64,000 nt of DNA from Capra hircus. Taxonomy: Eukaryota > Chordata > Mammalia > Artiodactyla > Bovidae. The notes under the pieces were generated by a model that was not told the DNA's origin, made no database searches, and saw nothing but the letters and a program-made list of their open reading frames with translations. The position numbers and the translations under genes were made by a program. Positions 11,019 to 21,619 of the stretch are shown piece after piece. Where the stretch lies: assembly GCF_001704415.2 (NCBI RefSeq), contig NC_030819.1, positions 37,008,575-37,072,574 of the forward strand, read 5' to 3'. Each line of letters opens with the position of its first letter. Position 1 is the stretch's first letter.

Positions 11019-11945
11019 ATGAAGAGACAGAGGAATACTCAGCAGGCAAAGGAACAGGAGTGTTGCCCACCAAACCAAACAAAAGAGGAAGAGGTAGGGA
11101 ATCTACCTGAGAAAGAATTCCAAATATTGATAGTGAAAATGATCCAAAATCTTGAAATCAAAATGGAATCACAGATTAATAGCCTAGAGACAAGGATTGA
11201 GAAGATGCAAGAAAGGTTTAACAAGGACCTAGAAGAAATAAAAAAGAGTCAATATATAATGAATAACGCAATAAATGAGATCAGAAACACTCTGGAGGCA
11301 ACAAATAGTAGAATAACGGAGGCAGAAGATAGGATTAGTGAAATAGAAGACAGAATGGTAGAAATAAATGAAGCAGAGAGGAAACAAGAAAAACGAATTA
11401 AAAGAAATGAGGACAATCTCAGAGACCTCCAGGACAATATGAAACGCTCCAACATTCGAATTATAGGAGTCCCAGAAGAAGAATACAAAAAGAAAGACCA
11501 TGAGAAAATCCTTGAGGAGATAATAGTTGAAAACTTCCCTAAAATGGGGAAGGAAATAATCACCCAAGTCCAAGAAACTCAGAGAGTTCCAAATAGGATA
11601 AACCCAAGGCGAAACACCCCAAGACACATATTAATCAAATCAACAAAGATCAAACACAAAGAACAAATATTAAAAGCAGCAAGGGAAAAACAACAAATAA
11701 CACACAAGGGGATTCCCATAAGGATAACAGCTGATCTTTCAATAGAAACTCTTCAGGCCAGGAGGGAATGGCAAGACATACTTAAAGTGATGAAAGAAAA
11801 TAACCTACAGCCCAGATTACTGTACCCAGCAAGGATCTCATTCAAATACGAAGGAGAAATCAAAAGCTTTACAGACAAGCAAAAGCTGAGAGAATTCAGC
11901 ACCACCAAACCAGCTCTCCAACAAATTCTAAAGGATATTCTCTAG
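11019..11945 (+). CDS. L1-BT ORF1p, intact RNA-binding protein
   Basis: ORF1p is the trimeric nucleic-acid chaperone that coats L1 RNA in the cytoplasmic ribonucleoprotein particle. The 308-aa frame is uninterrupted. Residues about 40-140 form a heptad-rich coiled coil (MESQINSLETRIEKMQE; repeated AEDRISEIEDRMVEI). Residues about 141-235 are the RRM-like domain (NIRIIGVPE at 145-153, HILIKS at 203-208). Residues about 240-308 are the C-terminal domain with the conserved RLLYPARISF (266-275) and the usual ALQQILKDIL end. The start MKRQRN follows the 5' UTR and is the family start. ORF2 begins 50 bp downstream, so translation would need the unconventional reinitiation of L1. Length and both ends look normal for the bovine family, so it may still be translatable. 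Whether it is transcribed is unknown. Confidence 0.9.
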   Translation: MKRQRNTQQAKEQECCPPNQTKEEEVGNLPEKEFQILIVKMIQNLEIKMESQINSLETRIEKMQERFNKDLEEIKKSQYIMNNAINEIRNTLEATNSRITEAEDRISEIEDRMVEINEAERKQEKRIKRNEDNLRDLQDNMKRSNIRIIGVPEEEYKKKDHEKILEEIIVENFPKMGKEIITQVQETQRVPNRINPRRNTPRHILIKSTKIKHKEQILKAAREKQQITHKGIPIRITADLSIETLQARREWQDILKVMKENNLQPRLLYPARISFKYEGEIKSFTDKQKLREFSTTKPALQQILKDIL

Positions 11946-11995
11946 ACAGGAAACACAAAAGGGTGTGTAAACCCGAACCCAAAACAATAAAGTAA

Positions 11996-14900
11996 ATGGT
12001 AACGGGATCATACTTATCAATAATTACCTTAAACATAAATGGGTTGAATGCCCCAACCAAAAGGCAAAGACTGGCCGAATGGATACAAAAACAAGACCCC
12101 TCTATATGCTGCTTACAAGAGACCCACCTCAAAGCAAGGGACACATACAGACTGAAAGTGAAGGGCTGGAAAAAGGTATACCACGCAAATAGAGACCAAA
12201 AGAAAGCAGGAGTGGCAATACTCATATCCGATAAAATAGGCTTTAAAACAAAGGCTGTGAAAAGAGACAAAGAAGGCCACTACATAATGATCAAAGGATT
12301 AATCCAAGAAGAAGATATAACAATTATAAATATATATGCACCCAGTATAGGAGCACTGCAATATGTAAGACAAATGTTAACAAGTATGAAAGGGGAAATC
12401 AACAATAACACAATAATAGTGGGAGACTTTAATACCCCACTCACACCTATGGACAGATCAACTAAACAGAAAATTAACAAAGAAACGCAAACTTTAAATG
12501 ATACATTAGATCAGTTAGACCTAATTGATATCTATGGGACATTTCACCCCAAAACAATGAATTTCACCTTTTTTTCAAGTGCTCATGGAACCTTCTCCAG
12601 GATAGATCACATCCTCGGCCTTAAATCTAAACTTGATAAATGCAAAAAAATCGAAATCATTCCAAGCATCTTTTCTGACCATAGTGCATTAAGATTAGAT
12701 CTCAATTACAGGAGAAAAACTATTAAAAATTCCAACATATGGAGGTTGAACAACACACTTCTGAATAACCAACAAATCACAGAAGAAATCAAAATATGCA
12801 TAGAAACTAATGAAAATGAAAACACAACAACCCAAAACCTGTGGGACACTATAAAAGCAGTGCTAAGAGGAAAGTTCATGGCAATACAGGCATACCTCAA
12901 GAAACAAGAAAAAAGTCAAATAAATAACCTAACTCTACAACTAAAGCAACTAGAAAAGGAAGAATTGGAGAACCCCAGAGTTAGTAGAAGGAAAGAAATC
13001 TTAAAAATTAGAACAGAAATAAATGCAAAAGAAACAAAAGAGACCATAGCAAAAATCAACAAAGCCAAAAGCTGGTTCTTTGAAAGGATAAATAAAATTG
13101 ACAAACCATTAGCCAGACTCATCAAGAAGCAAAGAGAGAAAAATTAAATCAATAAAATTAGAAATGAAAATGGAGAGATCACAACAGACAACACAGAAAT
13201 ACAAAGGATCATAAGAGACTACTATTAGAAGCTATATGCCAATAAAATGGACAACGTGGAAGAAATGGACAAATTCTTAGAAAAGTACAATTTTCCAAAA
13301 CTGAACCAGGAAGAAATAGAAAATCTTAACAGACCCATCACAAGCATGGAAATTGAAACTGTAATCAGACATCTTCCAGCAAACAAAAGCCCAGGTCCAG
13401 ATGGCTTCACAGCTGAATTCTACCAAAAATTTTGAGAAGAGCTAACACCTATCCTACTCAAACTCTTCCAGAAAATTGCAGAGGAAGGTAAACTTCCAAA
13501 CTCATTCTATGAGGCCACCATCACCCTAATACCAAAACCTGACAAAGATGTCACAAAAAAAGAAAACTACAGGCCAATATCACTGATGAACATAGATGCA
13601 AAAATCCTCAACAAAATTCTAGCGATCAGAATCCAACAACACTTTTAAAAGATCATACACCATGACCAAGTGGGCTTTATCCAGGGATGCAAGGATTCTT
13701 CAACATCCACAAATCAATCAATGTAATTCACCACATTAACAAATTGAAAAATAAAAGCCATATGATTATCTCAATAGATGCAGAGAAGGCCTTTGACAAA
13801 ATTCAACATCCATTTATGATAAAAAAAAAAAACTCTCCAGAAAGCAGGAATAGAAGGAACATACCTCAACATAATAAAAGCTATATATGACAAGCCCACA
13901 GCAAACATTATCCTCAATGGTGAAAAATTGAAAGCATTTCCCCTAAAGTCAGGAACAAGACAAGGGTGCCCACTTTCGCTGCTACTATTCAACATAGTTC
14001 TGGAAGTTTTGGCCACAGCAATCAGAGCAGAAAAAGAAATAAAAGGAATCCAAATTGGAAAAGAAGTAAACTCTCACTGTTTGTAGATGACACGATCCTC
14101 TACATAGAAAACCCTAAAGACTTCACCAGAAAATTACTAGAGCTAATCAATGAATATAGTAAAGTTGCAGGATATAAAATCAACACAGAGAAATCCCTTG
14201 CAATCCTATACACTAATAATCAGAAAGTAGAAAAAGAAATTAAGGAAACAATTCCATTCACCATTGCAACAAAAAGAATCAAATACTTGGGAATATATCT
14301 ACCTAAAGAAACTAAAGACCTATATATAGAAAACTATAAAACACTGATGAAAGAAATCAAAGAGGACACTAATAGATGGAGAAATATACCATGTTCATGG
14401 ATCGAATAATCAATATAGTGAAAATGAGTATACTACCCAAAGCAATTTACAAATTCAATGCAATCCCTGTCAAGCTACCAGCCACATTTTTCACAGAACT
14501 AGAACAAATAATTTCAAGATTTGTATGGAAATACGAAAAACCTCAAATAGCCAAAGCAATCTTGAGAAAGAAGAATGGAACTGGAGGAATCAACTTGCCT
14601 GACTTCAGGCTCTACTACAAAGCCACAGTCATCCAGACAGTATGGTACTGGCACAAAGACAGACATATAGATCAATGGAACAAAATAGAAAGCCCAGAGA
14701 TAAATCCACACACATATGGACACCTTATCTTTGACAAAGGAGGCAAGAATATACAATGGACTAAAGACAATCTCTTTAACAAGTGGTGCTGGGAAAACTG
14801 GTCAACCACTTGTAAAAGAATGAAACTAGATCACTTTCTAACACCACACACAAAAATAAACTCAAAATGGATTAAAGATCTAAATGTAAGGCCACAAATT

Positions 14901-15803
14901 ATAAAACTCCTAGAGGAGAACATAGGCAAAACACTCTCCGACATAAATCATAGCAGGATCCTCTATGATCCACCTCCCAGAATTCTGGAAATAAAAGCAA
15001 AAATAAACAAATGGGATCTAATTAAAATTAAAAGCTTCTGCACAACAAAGGAAAATATAAGCAAGGTGAAAAGACAGCCTTCAGAATGGGAGAAAATAAT
15101 AGCAAATGAAGCAACTGACAAACAACTAATCTCAAAAATATACAAGCAACTTATGCAGCTCAATTCCAGAAAAATAAACAACCCAATCAAAAAATGGGCC
15201 AAAGAACTAAATAGACATTTCTCCAAAGAAGACATACGGATGGCTAACAGACACATGAAAAGATGGTCAACATCACTGATTATTAGAGAAATGCAAATCA
15301 AAACCACAATGAGGTACCACTTCACACCAGTCAGAATGGCTGTGATCCAAAAATCTGCAAGCAATAAATGCTGGAGAGGGTGTGGAGAAAAGGGAACCCT
15401 CTTACACTGCTGGTGGGAATGCAAACTAGTACAGCCACTATGGAGAACAGTGTGGAGATTCCTTTAAAAATTGCAAATAGAACTACCTTATGACCCAGCA
15501 ATCCCACTGCTGGGTATACACACCAAGGAAACCACAACTGAAAGAGACACATGTACCCCAATGTTCATCACAGCACTGTTTATAATAGCCGGGACATGGA
15601 AACAACCTAGATGTCCATCAGCAGATGAATGGATAAGAAAGCTGTGGTACATATACACAATGGAGTATTACTCAGCCATTAAAAAGAATTCATTTGAATC
15701 AGTTCTGATGAGATAGATGAAACTGGAGCCTATTATACAGAGTGAAGTAAGCCAGAAAGAAAAACACCAATACAGTATACTAACACATATGTATGGAATT
15801 TAG
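11996..15803 (+). pseudogene. L1-BT ORF2p (endonuclease-reverse transcriptase), broken
   Basis: The first 383 codons are open and hold a complete-looking APE-type endonuclease: TLNINGLN (11-18), QETHL (41-45), NIYAP (112-116), GDFN (143-146), SRIDHIL (201-207), SDHS (227-230). Then come stops at 13145-13147 (TAA), 13226-13228 (TAG) and 13433-13435 (TGA). Frameshifts occur between 13436 and 13687, near the A-run at 13820, before 14060 and near 14395. Further stops are at 15465-15467 (TAA) and in the LMR-stop-MKLEP segment near 15714. The catalytic FVDD motif is intact at 14080-14091. The frame 14376-15467 (363 aa) spans the thumb and cysteine-rich region (CWRGCGEKGTLLHCWWEC). The family stop is at 15801-15803. 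The mix of many lesions with conserved motifs fits neutral decay after insertion. Confidence 0.93.
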
Positions 15804-16163
15804 ATAGCTGGCAATGACGACCCTGTATGCAAGACAGCAAAAAAGACACAGAGGTGTATAACGGACTTTTGGACTCTGAGGGAGAGGGAGAGGGTGGGAT
15901 GATTTGGGAGAATGGCATTGTAACATGAATACTATCATGTAAGAATCGAATCACCAGTCTATGTCCGACGCAGGATACAGCATGCTTGGGGCTGGTGCAC
16001 GGTGATGACCCAGAGAGATGTTATGGGGAGGGAGGTGGGAGCGGGGTTCATGTTTGGGAATGCATGTACACCCGTGGTGGATTCAGGTCAATGTATGGCA
16101 AAACCAATACAGTATTGTAAAGTAAAATAAAGTAAAAATAAAAATTAAAAATAAATAAATAAA
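15804..16163 (+). other. L1-BT 3' UTR and A-rich tail
   Basis: Includes the GGGAGAGGGAGAGGGTGGGA purine-rich block (15881-15900) and GGGGAGGGAGGTGGGAG (16024-16040), G-rich runs typical of L1 3' UTRs, then the TATGGCAAAACC segment and (AAAT)n tail. Confidence 0.9.
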
Positions 16164-16174
16164 TAAATAATGGC

Positions 16175-16470
16175 TATTGGAATTATTCATCCTGTACAAT
16201 TATCTATTGTTTTTCTCTTCTAAAATTACCTTTGGGTTTCCCAGGTGTTGCTGTGGTAAATGCAGGAGACAGTTCATTACCTGGGTCAGGAAGATCCCCT
16301 GGAGAAGGAAATGGCAACCCCCTCCAGTATTTTTGCCTGGAGAATCCCATGGACAGAGGAGCCTGGTGGGCTGCAGCCCATGGGGTCACAAAGAGTCAGA
16401 CACAACTTAGCAACTAAACAAAAACAACAAAATCACCTATATTTTCTACATCTTCTACAATGATCATGAA
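16175..16470 (+). mobile_element. ancient L1M 3' UTR, right part
   Basis: Text around 16200-16231 and 16429-16470 (TTTTCTACATCTTCTACAATGATCATG) matches the end of L1M 3' UTRs and would continue the fragment at 8060-8417 across the L1-BT insertion. A Bov-tA splits it. Confidence 0.55.
16232..16428 (+). mobile_element. Bov-tA SINE
   Basis: Sense Bov-tA (TTTCCCAGGTG head, GATCCCCTGGAGAAGGAAATGG middle, GGTCACAAAGAGTCAGACAC body, (AAAAC)n tail). Flanked by AAAATTACCT (16222-16231) and AAAATCACCT (16429-16438), a 9/10 duplication. Confidence 0.93.
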
Positions 16471-16616
16471 ACCAAACAGGATTCTGAAGAGCCCTCCCAA
16501 GTTCAGAAGCTTTTCTGTATCCCCTATTTCATGTTTGCAGGAAAAAGATTTTATCCTATATCCCTGGGTTCCAAAGAGCAACTTCAAACTGCTACTAATT
16601 AGGGAAGTGAGATAAC

Positions 16617-16870
16617 TGTTATTGTTTAGTCACTAAGTTGTGTCTGGCTCTTTGCAATCCCATGTACTGCAGCAAGGCAGGCTTCCTTGTCCTTCACCAT
16701 CTCCTGGAGTTTGCTCAAGCTCATGTCATTGAGTCAATGATGCCATCCAACCATCTCATCCTCTGTCGTCCCCTTCTCCTCCTGCCCTCAATCTTTCCCA
16801 GCATCAGGGCCTTTCCCAATGAGTTAGGTCTTCACATCAGGTGGCCAGAGTATTGGAGCTTTAGCATCGG
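16617..16870 (-). mobile_element. old BovB 3' end
   Basis: Reverse BovB tail with TGTCTGGCTCTTTGCAATCC, CATCTCATCCTCTG and CAGCATCAGGGCC blocks. It is diverged and lacks the (TTCAG)n run. It stops exactly where an LTR-like sequence begins. Confidence 0.88.
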
Positions 16871-17272
16871 TGAGAGAATACCAAAAGGGAAAAAAAAAGT
16901 ACGGCAATTGGGCAGGTCCTGGTTACCCCTTGGGTAATGTGCATAACCACCTGATAGAAATCTCTGAGCTCTTCTGTCCAAGCCGGGGCCCCCACCAAAG
17001 GGCTGATGATTGAGATTCCTAGAACAGCACCCTATTACCACCCCAGCAATCAGTCAGAGGATGGTCACACACCCTGCAGCCCTCCCCTGCAAGCTTTGAC
17101 TATAAAAACTCCTCCCTAAAAACCATCAGGGAGTTCATGCCTTTTTTTGAGCCTGAGCCATTCTGTTCTCTTTGCTGAGTCCTGCCATAAACCTTTCTCC
17201 AGTCCAAACTCCAACGTTTCAGGTTATTTGGCCTCATAGTGCATCAGACATGTGAACTTGGGTTTGGTAACA
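16871..17272 (+). mobile_element. solo LTR, gammaretrovirus-like (ERV1) endogenous element
   Basis: 402 bp beginning TGAGAGAATA and ending GGTTTGGTAACA. A TATA-like CTATAAAAACTCC lies near 17100 and a polyadenylation-like ATAAAC near 17188, followed by a short U5, the order of an LTR. No primer-binding site or internal genes follow, so this looks like a solo LTR. No clean target duplication is seen. Family name not determined. Confidence 0.65.
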
Positions 17273-17556
17273 ATCATATAATGCTTTCATAATCTAAAAG
17301 AAAACAATGAGATTATAAGAAGAGCAAAAATGGACTAAACTTGGTATAACTCCACTGACTCTGGTGGCCACCACAGTCTGTGCTGAAAGGATTCCATGCT
17401 GATTTCTTTTATAGGAAGAGGAAGGCAGTTTTCTCCAGGGTTCCCCCTTTCCTCCAGGCCAAAGATTTGTTCAGCAAATCATTGTGTAAAGTGACGTGAC
17501 TTGTAATATCTCCTCACCAACGTCCTCCAAATAGTTCCTCACCAGAGATAAGAACT
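17273..17556. other. unassigned unique DNA
   Basis: Nothing recognised. Confidence 0.5.
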
Positions 17557-17929
17557 TGTTATGAGTCAAGTCGTATCCCCCCAAAAAATTCTATTTTGAA
17601 GTCTTAACTCTAGTTAGTACCTCAGAATGTGACCTTGTTTGAAACTACGAGGGTCACAGATGTATTTGGCTAACTTGGATGAGGCTATACTGGATTAGGA
17701 TAGTTGGAATGGGGTGTCTCTAATCCACTATGGACTTCCCAGGTGGCTCAGTGGTTAAAAATCCACCTACCAATTCAGGAGCATCAAGAGACGTGGGTTC
17801 AATCCCTGGGTCAAGAAGATCCCCTGGAGTAGGAAATGGCAACCCATTCCAGTATTCTTGCCAGGATAATCCCATGGACAGGAGTCTGGCAGGGTTGCAA
17901 AGAGTCAGACCCAACTGAGTGACTGAGTG

Positions 17930-17975
<46 letters not shown>

Positions 17976-18301
17976 ATCCACTATAACTGTATCCTTATAA
18001 AAAGAAAGATTTGGATGCAGAGATATGCAGAGAAGGAAGATGAATGGAAGACCTGGGGAGAACATCACATGAAGATGAAGGAAGAGATTGAGGTGATGCC
18101 TCTACCAGGCAAGGAAAGCCAGAGAAGGGAGGGCAGAGCATCCTGCTTACCACCATCCAGAAGAACCACCTTCACCAACACGTCATTTGTGGACTTCTAG
18201 AATTTTTATTTATTGTCTCCAGAATTGTAAGCAATAAATGTTGTGGTTTAAGCTACCCAATTTGTGGTACTTTGTTTTAGTAGCCCTAGGATTCTAATAT
18301 A
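17557..18301 (+). mobile_element. MLT1-type MaLR (ERVL) LTR, split by a SINE
   Basis: Order of blocks typical of MLT1 LTRs: CGTATCCCCCCAAAA, GTACCTCAGAATGTGACCTT, GGATGAGGCTATACTGGATTAG, CTGTATCCTTATAAAAAG (TATA-like), CATCACATGAAGATGAAGG, GCAATAAATGTTGTGGTTTAAGC (polyadenylation signal) and TTTGTGGTACTTTGTTTTAG...CTAATATA at the end. A Bov-tA occupies 17732-17974. Confidence 0.8.
17732..17974 (+). mobile_element. Bov-tA SINE with (CA)n tail
   Basis: Sense Bov-tA ending in a (CA)n microsatellite (about 17934-17974). Perfect 10-bp duplication AATCCACTAT at 17722-17731 and 17975-17984, showing that SINE and CA repeat arrived or grew as one unit inside the MLT1 LTR. Confidence 0.96.
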
Positions 18302-18455
18302 GACTCAAGCATTTTTGGCACTTGATCAGGTGTCTATTTTTCTAAAGGTTGAATCCAAACTGAAGGGAAATTGTGATTTTTGTCCAGAAGGTAATCATTT
18401 TACAATTTTTCTGCCTTGGCAAATGTAAAACATAAATCTCACCCTGCAGTGGTGA

Positions 18456-18674
18456 GACCCAAAGTGGCACCAATGGTAAAGAACCCACCTGCAAATGCAG
18501 ATGTAACAGACAGAGGTTCTATCCCTGTGTGGGAAAGACCCCCTGGCGGAGGGTGTGGCAACCCACTCCAGGATTCTTGCCTGGGGAATCCCATGGACAG
18601 AAGAGACTGGGGGGCTCTCTGGATCCATAGGGTCCCAAAGAGTTGGACACGACTTATGTGACTTAGCATAGCAC
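18456..18674 (+). mobile_element. Bov-tA SINE
   Basis: Sense element: AATGGTAAAGAACCCACCTG head, CCCTGGCGGAGGG middle and GAGTTGGACACGACTTATG body. Edges approximate; no duplication resolved. Confidence 0.88.
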
Positions 18675-19594
18675 AAGATTAACAGGTTTAAGCACTCTGC
18701 AAAATAACATTGAGATGCCCTTCACCAGGGATGGAATTGTACACTTGCTGATACTTTTCACTGAGAAACATGCATTTCTCTCTGGTCGTGGCAGTCCAGG
18801 GGAGGGGATAGACCTACCGTGGGGAAGGAAAAAGTGGAAGACAGTCACTTTGGAAGCAAGAAGTACCTGCAGGTATTCAGGCTACAGACTACAGGCTGAG
18901 GAGAAAAAGTGGTCCTGCTGGGAGAGCCTGGGTTATGAACTGGGAAAAGTTATTTATAGTTTCCAGCTTTGTTCCCTCTGAATTGCAAATCTTGTCTGCT
19001 ATCACCAAACCTTCAGAAAATCTTCTCAAGGATTATAGACTCAATTATCACTGTGGGGAATCAGAGGCCAGGGAATGTAACCCATGGGGGGTAGATGGGA
19101 AAGAATTGAGAGCCTGTTGAGAGAATCCAGCCTCAGGACCACAGGTGGTGACTCACACAAAAGTCATATTGGATCTAGAGACCTTTGGTTTGCTCAAGTG
19201 GCAGATGGCTGCCAGGACAGATTTGGGAAACAAGTTCATTTTCCCTGATGAATAAAACTGGTAAAAGACTAAACTTCCTGAACACTGCCAGGGTGGTACT
19301 TACACTACTGGTTTTTTGGGTACTTAGTTTTTGTGAGATCTCAACACTGAGCAAATCTGGGACATCTTTTTTTTTTTTTTAATGAAAGTACTAGTTGACT
19401 TACAGTATTATAGGATGACACAATTCTCTATAACACTATACCAGATACACAGTTTTTCCAAAAGCTTGATGCATTCAGCATTTTATTTTCAACTGCTCTC
19501 CATATATATGACATCAGATCCACAAAGTTATAGGGACAATACTATCCCATTAATATTTCAGACCATAGATTTCATTTGAAAGTGTTGCTACATA
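18675..19594. other. mostly unique DNA; possible L1 3' UTR remnant at its end
   Basis: No gene recognised. From about 19368 a T-run followed by AGTTGACTTACAGTATTA resembles the antisense 3' end of an artiodactyl L1 (compare 41607-41690), but the match fades quickly. Confidence 0.4.
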
Positions 19595-19861
19595 TTCAGT
19601 TCAGTTCAGTCGCTCAGTCATGTCTGACTCTTTGCAACTCCATGAATCAATCGCAGCACGCTAGACCTCCCTGTCTATCACCAACTCCAGGAGTTCACTC
19701 AGATTTACGTCCATCGAGTCAGTGACGCCATCCAGCCATCTCATCCTCTCATCCCTTCTCCTCCTGCCCACAATCCCTCCCAGCATCAGAGTCTTTTCCA
19801 ATGAGTCAACTCTTCGCATGAGGTGGCCAAAGTATTGGAGTTTTGGCCTCAGTCTCAGTCC
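19595..19861 (-). mobile_element. BovB 3' end
   Basis: (TTCAG)n followed by antisense BovB tail; 5' boundary fuzzy near 19861. Confidence 0.9.
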
Positions 19862-19902
19862 AGAAAAAATATGAGTTTAACCAAATGATAATAATCAGTA
19901 TC

Positions 19903-20133
19903 GCACTTCCCAGGTGGCTCAGTGGTAACAAATCCACCTGCCTCTGCAGGAGATGCAGGAGACACAGTTTCAATCCCTGGGTCAGGAAGATCCCCTGGAT
20001 GAGAGCATGGTTGCCCATTCCAGTGTTCTTGTCTGGAGAATTTTATGAACAGAGGAGCCTGGCAGGCTGCAATCTATGGTGTCACAAAGAGTCAGACATG
20101 TCTGAAAGACTGAAGACTCACACACACACACAT
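19903..20133 (+). mobile_element. Bov-tA SINE with (CA)n tail
   Basis: Sense tRNA-like head (GTGGCTCAGTGGTAACAAATCC), middle and body (GTCACAAAGAGTCAGACATG), ending in (CA)n at about 20119-20131. Confidence 0.9.
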
Positions 20134-20640
20134 TTGTCTATGCAGTGCTCTCTTTTTTCTTTTTTGATGAAATAGATAAATCACAAATAGGTTAATGTCT
20201 CTATCTTCCCATGGCTCTAGTCCAACCCACCAAAACCTCTGATTTAGGCCTCCTGCATCTTCTTTTATTTTCCTTCAATCCACTTTCTCTCCAGGAGTTA
20301 AATTAACTAAAAATGCTAGTTTAACTCTGTAATCTTCAGTTTAAAAGTCTACAGTATTTTACCAAGAAAAAAGAATTAAATTTGTCAGGGACATGGAGCA
20401 GGCTTTATCTCCACCCTCATCCCCTGCTCTATCTGGAGATTCTTGCTCCTCACTTAGCCTAATTCCTAGTTTTCCTTCAGGTTTTAAATTTAATAGCACT
20501 TTCTCAAAGGACTCTTTACAATCTCAGATCTAAGTCACCTGCCTGAATCACCCTACTCTTTAAAATGTCTTCAATTAAAACTATATCTTCTAATTATGTA
20601 TTTGTTAATGTATTTGTATACTATTCATCTTTCCCATTTT
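20134..20640. other. unassigned unique DNA
   Basis: No gene, repeat family or structure recognised. Confidence 0.5.
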
Positions 20641-20651
20641 TAAATTCTTTT

Positions 20652-21115
20652 CAGTTCAGTTCAGTTCAGTTCAGTTGCTCAGTTGTGTCCGACTCTTTGC
20701 GACCCCGTGAATCGCAGCACATCAGGCTTCTCTGTCCATCATCAACTCCCAGAGTTCACTCAGACTCATGTCCATTGAGCCATCTCATCTTCTGTTGTCC
20801 CCTTCTCCTCCTGCCCCCAATCCCTCCCAGCATCAAAGTCTCTTCCAATGAGTCAACTCCCCGCATGAGGTGTCCAAAGTACTGGAGTTTCAGCTTTAGC
20901 ATCATTCCCTCCAAAGAAATCCCAGGGCTGATCTCCTTTAGAATGGACTGGTTGGTTCTCCTTGCAGTCCAAGGGACTCTCAAGAGTCTTCTCCAACACC
21001 ACAGTTCAAAAGCATCAATTCTTCGGTGCTCAGCTTTCTTCACAGTCCAGCTCACATCCATATATGACCACTGGAAAAACCATAGCCTTGACCAGATGGA
21101 CCTTTGTTGGCAAAG
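20652..21115 (-). mobile_element. 5'-truncated BovB with perfect target-site duplication
   Basis: Antisense BovB tail from (TTCAG)n to the ACCAGATGGACCTTTGTTGGC text. Flanked by a perfect 11-bp TAAATTCTTTT at 20641-20651 and 21116-21126, so the empty site is fully recoverable. Confidence 0.96.
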
Positions 21116-21126
21116 TAAATTCTTTT

Positions 21127-21605
21127 AAGGCATAGATTGTTTTCCCATTGAGTTGTTCTCCATCCCAAGGTTCTAACAGAATTTCTCATCTATCACAGGT
21201 GTATTATAGATGCTTAATAAATACTTGATTAATAAGTAAGTAGATGCCCTTGAAATATTACTTAAATTGTGTCTTAAAGAAAACACTCAAGTATACTAAA
21301 TTTTTTTTTCAAGGCCAAGATTTTTTTTAAGCAAAGGGTGAAATCGTCACACACGCTTAAATGAAAAATTTCATATTCTTGAGAAGATTCTTGAGTCTTG
21401 AATTTTTCAGTTTCTCAGAAGCAAATCTCATAAATCTTCTCAGTCCATCCACCATTTTGATGAAGTAAGAGTATCTGGGAATCAGTTTTAATGATGTACT
21501 CATCTGAAAGTCCCTCAGAATAATTTTTCTCTTCCACCCCAAGACCTTGCTTGACATGGTTTGGTATTTTGTTCTTCAGCTTTAAGCAAGCATTAGTCTG
21601 TCCCT
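21127..21605. other. unique DNA with an L2-like scrap
   Basis: Text near 21195-21225 (TAGATGCTTAATAAATACTTGATTAA) resembles the terminal ATGCTxAATAAATxxTTG motif of L2. The rest is unassigned. The minus-strand frame 21357-21557 has no recognised domain. Confidence 0.4.
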
Positions 21606-21619
21606 TCAATTTCTTTTCT

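Larger units (their letters stand above)
8429..16163 (+). mobile_element. full-length L1-BT LINE with target-site duplication
   Basis: A complete-looking 7.7 kb L1: GC-rich 5' UTR starting with an AAGATGGCGG motif (8439-8448), ORF1, a 50-bp spacer, ORF2, a 3' UTR with G-rich text (15880-16045) and an A-rich (AAATA)n tail. The 11-bp TAAATAATGGC occurs at both edges (8418-8428 and 16164-16174). The target is the 3' UTR of an old L1M. ORF1 is open, ORF2 is broken, so this copy cannot move autonomously. Confidence 0.95.

Noticed and set aside
16871..17272. A complete endogenous provirus
   Set aside because: No primer-binding site, gag, pol or env sequence follows; only an LTR is visible.
17732..17800. 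tRNA genes at Bov-tA heads
   Set aside because: They are decayed tRNA-Glu-derived SINE heads without a complete cloverleaf or independent terminator.
17919..18200. Histidine/threonine-rich frame
   Set aside because: Translation of the (CA)n repeat joined to MLT1 LTR sequence.
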